Source: CAZGAH01 sp964523295 (GTDB taxonomy: Bacteria > Desulfobacterota > Desulfovibrionia > Desulfovibrionales > Desulfovibrionaceae). Taken from it: 34,675 nt of DNA. The translations under genes were made by a program, and so were the position numbers. Every line of letters starts with the position of its first letter. Position 1 is the first letter of the stretch. This document shows positions 25,853 to 34,675 of this stretch, one piece after another. A model generated the notes under the pieces. It made no database searches and had not been told where the DNA came from. It worked only from the letters and a program-made list of their open reading frames with translations. The stretch is from assembly GCA_964523295.1 (NCBI GenBank), contig CAZGAH010000045.1:1-34675 (forward strand), read 5' to 3'.

Positions 25853-27545
25853 ATGCCCAGCTCCAATTATTCTGAATCAATGTACCAAACCGATGTATTG
25901 ATTATCGGTGGCGGAATGGCAGGTTTTTTTGCCGCTGTCCGGGCAGTGGAAATGGGGCAGCAGGTGCTCATGGTCGATAAGGGGACCGTAGGCCGGTCGG
26001 GTTTTACGCCATGGGCGAATACGTTTTGCGTTTTCGACGAGACACTTGGGGATACGGCGGACTCGTGGATAGAGGGCGTCACGAGTAAGGGAGAATATCT
26101 CGTCAATCTCGACTACTTTCAGATGCTCATGGAGGATTCTCTTGCACGGTATAATCAACTTCTCGAGTGGAAAATTGTCGATACGCGACCCGAATGGGAT
26201 AGAGAGAGTACTCTCTCTGCGTACAAATATCTGCGCGGACACGACAGACGCATCCTGCTTCCTGCCATTCTGAAAAAGCTGGGCGTGAAGCTCATTCAGC
26301 GCGTCATGGTGACAAATCTTTTAAAGAAGGATGAGCGTGTTATTGGTGCCGTCGGTTTCCGCATGGAGAATACCGATGCATATATCTTTAATGCGAAAGC
26401 GACCCTGCTGTGTACCGGAGCCGGGGGGTATAAAGCCCCGGGATATCCCATCCACAGCTGTACATTTGACGGCGACGCCATGGCCTACCATGCCGGGGCG
26501 CGCATCGCCGGCAAAGAATTCATGGATTTCCATTTTACGGGCGACATCAGCCCATGGAATGTTTTTGAAATGGAGGATGAGGTCTTTGTCAATCGTATTT
26601 ATCCGACGCGTGGCCCCGGCAAAAAGGGCGAAGGGATAGGCATCTACCCTGTTTTTGAAGTTCACGACAATGCCCCTCCGCTTACGGCCTTTATGCGCGA
26701 CGAAGAGCCGCCGGGCAACGAGACGGACCCGCGCAGCAAAGGCAAGAGCCTGATGCCGAGAATGCCCAGTGGCAATATTGTCATGGGCGCGGCCACGGGC
26801 TTGGGCGTCCACAAGTCTGAAGGGGTCTGGCCTGCCGACGCGAAATGTTTTTCGGGTATCGTCGGATTGTACGCAGCCGGCGACGCCCTGGCCTCAATGA
26901 TTTGTGGCGCATCGTATCCAACAACCGGGATGGGGCTGTCCGGTTCCGCCGTCCAGGGGTATCGGGCAGGAGAAGCGGCCGCGGCGTTTGCTGCCGGGGC
27001 CGACTTGCTTGAACCGGATCGCGATCTGGTCGCCAGGAATCTGGATGAACTGTTTTCGCCGTTACGATGCCAGCGTGGCTTCAGTCCGCGATGGGTCAGC
27101 CAGGTTCTGCTCAATACCATGGCACCCTATTACATCTTGCTGTATATGCATCAGGATCGTCTCGAAAGTGCCTTGAAGCAGATCGAGTTCATGCAAGAAA
27201 GCTTTTCTCAGCGCCTGATGGCCAAGGACAATCACGAGCTGCGACTTGTTTCCGAGACGCGCAACATCCTGTTGAATGCCGAAATGAANNNNNNNNNNGA
27301 AGTTACGCGCCAACCTGCTGCGTACAGAGAGCCGGGGCAACCATTTTCGTCAGGATTTTCCAGCACGAAACGACCAGGAATGGCTCGCCTGGGTTCTCAT
27401 CGACAAGGATGAACAAGGAAAAATGCGTCTTGGAAAAGAACCGGTTCCGGAAGCATGGCGGGGCAACCTGCGCGAAGAATACGAAGAGCGCTATCCACGC
27501 CGCTTCCCGGGCGAGTTGGAATTTCTTCAGCGAACGACGTCCTGA
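25853..27545 (+). CDS. FAD-dependent oxidoreductase, AprA/fumarate-reductase flavoprotein type (interrupted by N gap)
   Basis: About 560 residues. The FAD-binding Rossmann motif DVLIIGGGMAGFFAAV is at the N-terminus, and C-terminal ICGASYPTTGMGLSGSAVQG is typical of the succinate dehydrogenase/fumarate reductase/AprA superfamily. The frame runs to the N gap (27289-27298) and continues after it in another phase: KLRANLLRTESRGNHFRQ and so on to TGA 27543-27545. If the last GAA before the gap and the first GAA after it are the same bases, the text reads NAEMKLRANLLRTESRG, the expected family sequence. So the shift is an assembly artefact. The start may be 25853 or 25880; neither has a ribosome site. 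A ferredoxin gene follows 14 bases on as the probable electron partner. Confidence 0.82.
27289..27298. other. Assembly gap (10 N)
   Basis: Ten unknown bases inside the flavoprotein gene. Both sides end in the triplet GAA, and merging them restores the frame and the family sequence, so the real gap is probably zero or negative. Confidence 0.95.
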
Positions 27546-27559
27546 CTGTGAGTTGAACA

Positions 27560-27775
27560 ATGAGTATTATAATTAAAGATATTGAGCTTTGCATTGGCTG
27601 TGGAAGCTGCGTAAGCACCTGCCCCTGCGATGTCTTTCGTTTGGAAGACAAGAAGACAAAAATTGTCTATCCTGAAGATTGCCAGGTTTGCAGCATGTGT
27701 ACAATGTATTGCCCCGCAGAAATCATTCAGATAATACCGCAGAAATTTGCAAAACCAATTACTGCGTTTATGTAA
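27560..27775 (+). CDS. 2[4Fe-4S] ferredoxin
   Basis: 71 residues with two full cluster motifs, CIGCGSCVSTCP and CQVCSMCTMYCP (each CxxCxxCxxxCP), giving two low-potential [4Fe-4S] clusters. It sits 14 bases after the flavoprotein, and the pair resembles the alpha/beta arrangement of AprAB-like enzymes. It probably passes electrons to or from the FAD. It is shorter than true AprB, so sulfate reduction itself is not implied. The ribosome site is weak (GAG). Confidence 0.9.
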   Translation: MSIIIKDIELCIGCGSCVSTCPCDVFRLEDKKTKIVYPEDCQVCSMCTMYCPAEIIQIIPQKFAKPITAFM

Positions 27776-27810
27776 CTTTCTTTTGCGAGCGACGTACGGG
27801 ACTGCGTGGA

Positions 27811-27854
27811 GCAGGCTGCTGTCAAGGCGCTTGACTCCGGTTCCAGCAGCCCGC
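27811..27854 (+). terminator. Possible terminator hairpin after the ferredoxin
   Basis: GCAGGCTGCTG (27811-27821) pairs with CAGCAGCCCGC (27844-27854) with one G-T wobble, and TCAAG-GCG-CTTGA forms an inner stem. No T-run follows, so termination strength is uncertain. Confidence 0.35.
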
Positions 27855-27901
27855 ATATACCAGAGCAGCGGGGCGTATGGTTGATTTCAAGGAAGTGGTG
27901 A

Positions 27902-28135
27902 GTGGGTATGGAAGAAGTCCTTCAGCTTGAAACCCTGGACCGGCTCTATCCCCAGTTGCGCCGGCTGGAGTTCGTCAGGCGCGCCTGTGGCGAGGCCCCG
28001 GCCCCGTTGTCAGACAAACCGCGCACGCCGGAAAAGGCGGAGCTGCTCCGCAAGTGCCGCTATGCTCTGTTGTTCCGACGCAATTTGAAGCAGACGATGC
28101 TTGACGGCCAACCCGTTCTTGTCGTCAGGCTTTAA
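27902..28135 (+). CDS. Small protein before the nucleotidyltransferase, possible antitoxin
   Basis: 77 residues from GTG 27902, chosen for AAGGAAG six bases upstream; an ATG at 27908 is the alternative. The chain is helical and basic in its second half (EKAELLRKCRYALLFRRNLK). I do not recognise the family. It ends nine bases before the nucleotidyltransferase gene, an arrangement like two-gene toxin-antitoxin modules, which is the only reason for the suggestion. Confidence 0.6.
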   Translation: MGMEEVLQLETLDRLYPQLRRLEFVRRACGEAPAPLSDKPRTPEKAELLRKCRYALLFRRNLKQTMLDGQPVLVVRL

Positions 28136-28144
28136 TGGGCAGCT

Positions 28145-28762
28145 ATGTCGAAATATAAAGACCTGCTTCGCGCGCTCTGCGAGGAACACGACGGGTATCG
28201 ACGGAAAATCAGATTCCTCCGCATCGTGGCGCAATACTTTGCTGACAACCACCTCAGGATGCCAGTCATTGTCGGTGGCGAGGCGGTGGAAATATATACC
28301 CAAGGGGCGTTTACCTCGCTTGATATAGACATCAAAAGCTCATTGGAAGGCCTGGTTGACTGCCTTGAGAAAGAGCTCGGCTTTGAACGGATGCAGCACA
28401 ATTTTTTCAACAAAAATCCATTATTGGCCGTAGAATGGCAAGGAGCCGCCCTTGAAGAAGGGCACGAGGCCGAGTCACGGGTACGAAAACTCTCCATTGA
28501 CGGCACTATTATCGGTATCATTGGTCTTGAGGACCTGATCATCGACAGACTCAATGCCGCGAAATTTTCACGACACAATGAAAGTTACGAGCAGGCGAAA
28601 TCGATTCTTGCCGGCGCACGAATCGGCGGGCTCGACTACGATGCCACCTACGCCGAGAAACGGGCCGCGCACGATGACGTGCTCGATACCTACCAGCGGA
28701 TGCTCCAGGATGTCGAACTGGAGCTGGCACGGTTCAAGGAACTCGACACGCCGCAAGAGTGA
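28145..28762 (+). CDS. Nucleotidyltransferase-fold protein (DUF6036/AbiEii-like)
   Basis: 205 residues. MPVIVGGEAVEIYTQGAFTS followed by LDIDIK has the GG..A....Y...G..T.DIDI layout of the minimal nucleotidyltransferase fold, with Asp60 and Asp62 as metal ligands. LEDLIIDRLNAAKF in the middle is also typical of the DUF6036/AbiEii-type families. Such proteins act as toxins that modify tRNA or other targets when paired with a small upstream gene, as here. A third carboxylate is not clear. The ribosome site is weak, so translation is probably coupled to the 77-residue gene. Confidence 0.7.
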   Translation: MSKYKDLLRALCEEHDGYRRKIRFLRIVAQYFADNHLRMPVIVGGEAVEIYTQGAFTSLDIDIKSSLEGLVDCLEKELGFERMQHNFFNKNPLLAVEWQGAALEEGHEAESRVRKLSIDGTIIGIIGLEDLIIDRLNAAKFSRHNESYEQAKSILAGARIGGLDYDATYAEKRAAHDDVLDTYQRMLQDVELELARFKELDTPQE

Positions 28763-28827
28763 ACCCACGCGCTTTCAGGTTCGCAGATTTCCGGGCCTGC
28801 GGCCTTGACGAAAAATCCGGTTTGCCC

Positions 28828-28855
28828 TTGACATCGCGATCCACGGTCTTATCTT
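28828..28855 (+). promoter_or_regulatory. Sigma-70 promoter upstream of the 28.9-29.6 kb noncoding unit
   Basis: Consensus TTGACA (28828-28833), a 16-base spacer and TATCTT (28850-28855). The expected start is near 28862. No ORF with a ribosome site follows for more than 800 bases. Confidence 0.6.
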
Positions 28856-29120
28856 AATTATTACGACGTCTGGAACGGGCAGGTCGTACCGGAGCAACAC
28901 CGACGGAGGGTAAGACAAAGTAATTCGTCAACCGATCGGAGCACCCACGCGTACCGTTCGCATCCAGAAGAGTGCCATGCGCGAGTAATCGATCCGAGCG
29001 GGCTGAAGTCTCAGGATGCACAGCTCGCAACAGCAGCAAGCGTCAAGGCGATGTGCCCGAATCAAGGAAAGCACAAAGCGACACGAAAGGTGTAGCCTGA
29101 ACGACGCAGTCGGGAAGAAG

Positions 29121-29204
29121 AGATGCAGACGTAACGACGCAGACGTAACGACTGAGACGTAAAGACCCTGACGTAATGCAGTAGACGGGACGACGCAGAC
29201 GGAA
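29121..29204 (+). repeat. Tandem degenerate 14-bp repeat, six contiguous copies
   Basis: The units read AGATGCAGACGTAA, CGACGCAGACGTAA, CGACTGAGACGTAA, AGACCCTGACGTAA, TGCAGTAGACGGGA and CGACGCAGACGGAA. A seventh copy, CGACGCAGTCGGGA, lies at 29102-29115, five bases upstream. The consensus is CGACGCAGACGTAA. A 14-base period is not a multiple of three, which argues against coding. Confidence 0.75.
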
Positions 29205-29559
29205 AGACGTATCGCACGAGAAGAGTCGTACTTCGTAACTCGCGCACGGCAGACACACACCGGCGGCAGAGGCGGACGAACCTGGCGCAAAGGCAGTAAC
29301 CCGGCAGCAGTTGCCGAAAGACGACGCAAATGCAGCAGATTCGAAAAGCGTCCCCGTGAAGTCGCATGTTCTACGTTGTTTTCCGCGCGCAGCATCGCTT
29401 CCTGCGGCCAGGGAAAGTGGCCGACCTCGCGTGAAGGTATCGGGAGGCACGACAGACGAAAAGCGCGCAAGACGTACTCGACAGCTTGAACGGAGTTTTC
29501 AGGCCCTGTCCAAGGTGTTAGCAACTTTCCAGACCAACGTATTCCATGTACTCGCACTG

Positions 29560-29592
29560 CCGCCGGGGCCCTTGGCCCCGGCGGACTTTTTT
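29560..29592 (+). terminator. Strong intrinsic terminator
   Basis: CCGCCGGGGCC (29560-29570), loop CTT, GGCCCCGGCGG (29574-29584), then AC and six T (29587-29592). It is an 11-bp GC-rich perfect stem with a T-run on the plus strand, the best terminator in the window. It stands 111 bases before the permease ATG and does not follow any recognised gene. Confidence 0.85.
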
Positions 29593-29703
29593 GGCGACCG
29601 GCCGTTCCGCTTCCTCGGCATCGATCCGGCGAATGCGCCAGCGCCCCGCGCCCCTATTCGTCGCGCCGCGCCCTTCCCCGCGCGGCCCTGACCCGAGCCA
29701 GCC

Positions 29704-30870
29704 ATGCCCGTGCCCATTGCCTACAGCTTCCGAAATCTCCGTACCCGGAGTCTGACCACGACGCTCACCGCGGGCGGCATGGCCCTGGTCGTGTTCGTGT
29801 TCACAGCCACGCTCATGCTCGTCGAAGGGCTGCGCCAGACCCTGGTTTCCACGGGGCTGGCCGCGAACGCGCTCGTCATCCGCAAGGGCTCGGGCACGGA
29901 GGTGCAGAGCGGGCTCGAGCGCAACCAGGCCTTGACCATCGCCGGCCGGCCGGAGATTGCCACCGGAGACCGGGGACAGATTCTGGCCGCGCGGGAATGC
30001 GTGGTGCTTATCGCGCTGCGGAAACGCTCCACCGGCAAGCTCTCCAACGTGGTCATCCGCGGCATTGGCGAGGCATCGCTAGCGCTGCGGCCCCAGGTCC
30101 GCGTCGTTGTCGGACGCGCGCCGCGTCCGGGCAGCAACGAAATCATGGTCGGCCAGAGCGTGGCCGACGGATTCCTCAACGCCGGCCTGGGCGACAGGCT
30201 GCGCTTCGGGAAACGCGAGTGGGATATCGTAGGCATCTTCGACGCTGGCAAGACCGGATTCTCGTCGGAGATCTGGGGCGACTCGACGCAGCTCATGCCC
30301 GCCTTTGGCCGCAACGCCTATTCCCTGGTCCTGGCGCGCATGATCGACGCGCGCGCCTACGAGGCCTTCAAGCGCGACGTGGAGGCGGATCCCCGGCTAC
30401 AGGCCGAGGTCTGGACCGAGACGGGCTACTATGAAAAACAGTCCGAAATGATGGCCAAATTTCTCGGAATTCTGGGCATTTCGCTGACAACGGTCTTTTC
30501 CCTGGGCGCCATGATCGGCGCCATGATCACCATGTATTCGGCCGTGGCCACCCGCGTGAGCGAAATCGGCACCTTGCGCGCCCTGGGCTTCGGACGGGCG
30601 AGCATTCTGGTTGCCTTTCTGGCGGAGTCGCTGCTGCTCGGGCTTTCGGGCGGCCTGGCTGGCGTTGGGCTGGCCTGGCTGCTGCGCTTCGTCAGCTTTT
30701 CCACCACCAATTTCCAGACCTTTGCCGAGCTGAGCTTTTCGTTCGCGCTCACGCCCGGCATTACCCTGGCGTCCCTGGGCTTTGCGCTGAGCATGGGCGT
30801 GGTGGGCGGCTTCCTTCCCGCGGTACGGGCCGCGCGGCTGAACATCGTCGAGGCGTTGCGCGCCGCGTAA
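29704..30870 (+). CDS. ABC transporter permease, FtsX/MacB type
   Basis: 388 residues. One N-terminal transmembrane segment (residues about 15-40) is followed by a large periplasmic MacB core-like domain (about 45-245) and three C-terminal segments with the FtsX hallmark TRVSEIGTLRALGFGRASIL and the ending VRAARLNIVEALRAA. Members of this type work with a LolD/MacB-like ATPase and often a membrane-fusion protein to move substrates or act mechanically. No ATPase gene is adjacent in the window, so the partner must be encoded elsewhere or has been lost. There is no clear ribosome site and no promoter between the terminator at 29592 and the ATG. Confidence 0.88.
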   Translation: MPVPIAYSFRNLRTRSLTTTLTAGGMALVVFVFTATLMLVEGLRQTLVSTGLAANALVIRKGSGTEVQSGLERNQALTIAGRPEIATGDRGQILAARECVVLIALRKRSTGKLSNVVIRGIGEASLALRPQVRVVVGRAPRPGSNEIMVGQSVADGFLNAGLGDRLRFGKREWDIVGIFDAGKTGFSSEIWGDSTQLMPAFGRNAYSLVLARMIDARAYEAFKRDVEADPRLQAEVWTETGYYEKQSEMMAKFLGILGISLTTVFSLGAMIGAMITMYSAVATRVSEIGTLRALGFGRASILVAFLAESLLLGLSGGLAGVGLAWLLRFVSFSTTNFQTFAELSFSFALTPGITLASLGFALSMGVVGGFLPAVRAARLNIVEALRAA

Positions 30871-30877
30871 CGCCTGG

Positions 30878-31399
30878 TCAGAAGGCCCGCAGAGCGGCAA
30901 TGCCGCGATCCGAGAGGATCAGCCCCTTGAGTCCGACGCCGCTGCCGGATTCGGATTTGACGCGCACGATGTAACCCTTGGCGAAAAGGGTATTCACGTC
31001 GCGCGGGGCGTAGGCGTCGATTTCGGTATTGGGCATCATGCCGCCGAAGCGGCTGATCTGGGAAAAATGGAAGATGTCGTTGAGCAGGAGGCGTTGCTCC
31101 GGCGTGATGTCAACGGGCAAGGCATCCTCGGCGCAGGAGGATTCGTCCGCTTGCCCCGGCAGCGCCAGATCGTGAAGCAGCTGTTCGCCCTGCGTGCTCA
31201 ACTTCAGCAACATGGTCTCCGACCCGCAGGAATAACTGGCCTGCAGCCGGGAAATCAGCCCCGCGGCCAGCAGCTCGTCGATCAGGGACTGGTCGTAGCA
31301 GAGCGCCAGCTTGCCGGGCAACATGCCCCGGTAGCGCTTGACGCGGGAAAAGGCGGCGATGTCCTTGAGTATCCGCAAATGCCGCAGGGTCAGTTCCAT
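30878..31399 (-). CDS. Two-repeat protein of unknown function downstream of selB
   Basis: 173 residues made of two copies of one domain. LRILKDIAAFSRVKRYRGML and so on (about 7-77) aligns with LLLNDIFHFSQISRFGGMMP and so on (about 104-171), each ending in a strand-strand-helix (MLLKLSTQGEQLL against GLILSDRGIAAL). The pattern helix-helix-two-strand wing resembles tandem winged-helix domains, so nucleic-acid binding is possible. It follows selB by 37 bases from the extended selB stop on the same strand and is likely cotranscribed. The family is not recognised. Confidence 0.7.
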   Translation of the reverse strand: MELTLRHLRILKDIAAFSRVKRYRGMLPGKLALCYDQSLIDELLAAGLISRLQASYSCGSETMLLKLSTQGEQLLHDLALPGQADESSCAEDALPVDITPEQRLLLNDIFHFSQISRFGGMMPNTEIDAYAPRDVNTLFAKGYIVRVKSESGSGVGLKGLILSDRGIAALRAF

Positions 31400-31436
31400 G
31401 GGCGTTCCCCGGGCATGACAGCGACAGCCGGCCCGC

Positions 31437-33350
<1,914 letters not shown>

Positions 33351-33513
33351 GGCGAAATCCTCCCATGGCCTGGCCCGCAACCGCCGCTGCGCACCAGTTC
33401 CTCTCCTGGATTTGCCGGATGAACCAGGTCAGGTCAAGCGGGATTGTCGGATCGGGCCGGCGCAGTGTCCGGGACAGCGTTCGCCTTTCGCGCCGGCGCG
33501 TCGGCCGCTGCGC

Positions 33514-34675
33514 TCATTCCGGCAGGATGACAATCTGGATGTTCTCTTCCCGGGCCAGGCGCTCCATATCGACGGCGCCGCAGAGAGCGGGCGGGATGAT
33601 GACCGTGCCGTGCAACCCGAGTTCGATCGCCTCCCGGAGACGCTCCGGCGTGACGGTCCGGATGCCACCCGGGCAGAACAGGAGCTGGCTGGACAGCGGC
33701 AGCTCGGTGTCGCCCTTGACCAGGATCGAGTAGTCGCAGGCCTGGCGGTTCTTGCTCAGGAGCAAGCGTATCGTCTGCAACAGCTGTTCCTCGTTGATGG
33801 GCTTGCCAAAGTTGGCGTCTCCGCTGACCCGGAAGCGGTCCTGCAGCGCGGAGATGACCACAATGGGCACGGCGCTCAGTTCCGGGTCCTCGCGCAGGGC
33901 GGCTATGGCCATCTGCCCGTCCATGACCGGCATCATCAGGTCCATGGTGATCAGATCCGGCTTGAGCGCGTGCGCGACGTCCAGGGCCTCGCGGCCGTTG
34001 GCTGCCGTGGCGACGCGGTAGTTTTCCTGCTCCAGGACCTGGGCGATGTAGGAGCAGACAGCCGGGTCGTCGTCCACGACCAGGATGCGCCCCCGGGGAC
34101 TGGCGGGCGCTTCCCCGGCTGTTTGAGCCTCCGCCAGAGGCTGTTCGCGCCGCACGACGATTTCCTGGGGCAGCTGGACGAAAAAGGTGCTGCCTTTGCC
34201 CGGCTCGGACTCGGCCCATATCCGCCCGTGATAGTGATCGGTAATCTGGCGGCAGATGGCCAGGCCCAGGCCCGAGCCCTTGGGTTTGTCGCTCAGCGTG
34301 TCGCCGTGCGTGACCTGATAGAACTTGTCGAAGACGCGCCCCAGTTCGGCAGCGGGAATACCGACGCCGGTATCCCGCACGGCAAAGACTACTCCACCGT
34401 CGGGCGCAGCGCTCGCGCTGAGTGTCACCTCGCCGTGTTCGGTGAATTTGCAGGCATTGTTGAGCAGATTGAGCAGCACCTGCTGCAGCTGGTCGATATC
34501 GGCGAACAGGTCCGGCAGATCGGGCGGCGCCTCAAGCCGGAGCCGGACCGAAGGCTTTTCGGCGAACAAGGCCATGATCGCATTGATGGCGCTATCCAGA
34601 AGCCGGCGCACCGGAAACGGCGCGTCGTTCCAGGTGGCGCGGCCGTCTTCGATGCGCGTCAGGTCGAGCACGTCG
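33514..34675 (-). CDS. Hybrid sensor histidine kinase with receiver domain, 5' part outside window
   Basis: About 386 residues are visible, starting in the HisKA helix (DVLDLTRIEDGR), so the true start and the phosphorylated His lie beyond the right edge. The HATPase domain has LLNLLNNACKFTEHG (N box), DTGVGIP (G1) and GSGLGLAICRQI (G2). A receiver domain follows: ILVVDDDPAVCSYI, phospho-acceptor Asp in LITMDLMMP, and Lys in GKPINEEQLL. About 65 residues after it form an unassigned alpha/beta tail ending NIQIVILPE. The signal sensed is unknown because the sensor part is missing. It lies 163 bases upstream of selB on the same strand. Confidence 0.88.
   Translation of the reverse strand, partial: DVLDLTRIEDGRATWNDAPFPVRRLLDSAINAIMALFAEKPSVRLRLEAPPDLPDLFADIDQLQQVLLNLLNNACKFTEHGEVTLSASAAPDGGVVFAVRDTGVGIPAAELGRVFDKFYQVTHGDTLSDKPKGSGLGLAICRQITDHYHGRIWAESEPGKGSTFFVQLPQEIVVRREQPLAEAQTAGEAPASPRGRILVVDDDPAVCSYIAQVLEQENYRVATAANGREALDVAHALKPDLITMDLMMPVMDGQMAIAALREDPELSAVPIVVISALQDRFRVSGDANFGKPINEEQLLQTIRLLLSKNRQACDYSILVKGDTELPLSSQLLFCPGGIRTVTPERLREAIELGLHGTVIIPPALCGAVDMERLAREENIQIVILPE

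Larger units (their letters stand above)
28862..29592 (+). ncRNA. Candidate noncoding transcript (promoter to intrinsic terminator, no ORF)
   Basis: About 730 bases between a good promoter and a textbook terminator. No plus-strand frame is supported: stop codons fall in all three frames through the repeat. The minus-strand frames are open only because the plus strand is poor in T (I count about 10 percent T and 35 percent A in 29101-29340), and they would encode Cys/Leu/Ser-rich repetitive proteins without ribosome sites. It does not look like tmRNA, RNase P, 6S or SRP RNA. It may be an independent RNA, or a long attenuated leader of the permease gene at 29704. Confidence 0.4.

Noticed and set aside
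28770..28810. Possible tRNA T-arm (GGTTCGCAGATTTCC) after the nucleotidyltransferase gene
   Set aside because: No acceptor, D or anticodon arm can be formed around it; the required upstream part lies inside the coding sequence.
28928..29557. Long minus-strand open frames (up to 209 codons) across the repeat region
   Set aside because: They are open because the plus strand is poor in T, lack ribosome sites, and encode Cys/Leu/Ser-rich repetitive text in more than one frame at once.
29311..29691. 126-codon plus-strand ORF before the permease
   Set aside because: No ribosome site; it runs through the intrinsic terminator stem and T-run and ends in low-complexity Ala/Pro/Arg.

Overview
High-GC bacterial DNA, in my reading a deltaproteobacterial, Desulfovibrio-like anaerobe. 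The reasons are a selB gene, an AprA/fumarate-reductase-like flavoprotein paired with a 2[4Fe-4S] ferredoxin, an iron-type alcohol dehydrogenase and a type VI secretion (T6SS) cargo island in a GC-rich background. This assignment is inference; there is no rRNA or other marker to prove it. A run of ten N (27289-27298) shows the window is part of a scaffolded draft assembly.

Layout. 1-360: the end of a DUF4338 (DruA/IS-associated) protein. 534-5836: two translationally coupled polytopic membrane proteins with TPR-like and C39-like domains. The second keeps a Cys/His/Asp triad and the first has lost Cys and His; a small ORF follows. 5848-7757 (minus): a duplicated secreted four-cysteine protein, a small membrane/coiled-coil protein, and two near-identical hairpins that close the units. 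7896-8456: a frameshifted small gene (minus) and a divergent promoter region with a 19-bp palindrome. 8912-21807 (plus): three vgrG genes with unusual coiled-coil tails, a very large DUF2169-pentapeptide fusion, a second pentapeptide protein, DUF3540 and a DUF4150 PAAR-like tip. This is a T6SS spike/adaptor cargo module without structural tss genes and without an obvious toxin. 21875-23368 (minus): an iron-containing alcohol dehydrogenase with a small ABM/YgiN-like monooxygenase.

23703-28762 is a lower-GC accessory stretch. It holds an AAA ATPase overlapping a DUF4276 (TOPRIM-like) gene behind a near-consensus promoter (a defence candidate), the flavoprotein interrupted by the N gap plus its ferredoxin, and a small ORF with a nucleotidyltransferase-fold protein (toxin-antitoxin-like). 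28828-29592 has a good promoter, about 700 bases with no credible ORF, a tandem 14-bp repeat and a textbook intrinsic terminator. It is a candidate undescribed noncoding RNA or a very long attenuated leader. 29704-30870 is an FtsX/MacB-type permease. 30878-33350 (minus) holds selB, which carries an in-frame amber codon 22 residues before its natural end, and a protein made of two copies of one domain. 33514-34675 (minus) is the C-terminal part of a hybrid sensor kinase cut by the window edge.

The parts most worth following are the promoter-repeat-terminator unit at 28.8-29.6 kb, the amber codon in selB, the active/inactive C39 membrane pair, the coiled-coil VgrG trio with its giant adaptor, and the ATPase/DUF4276 pair.
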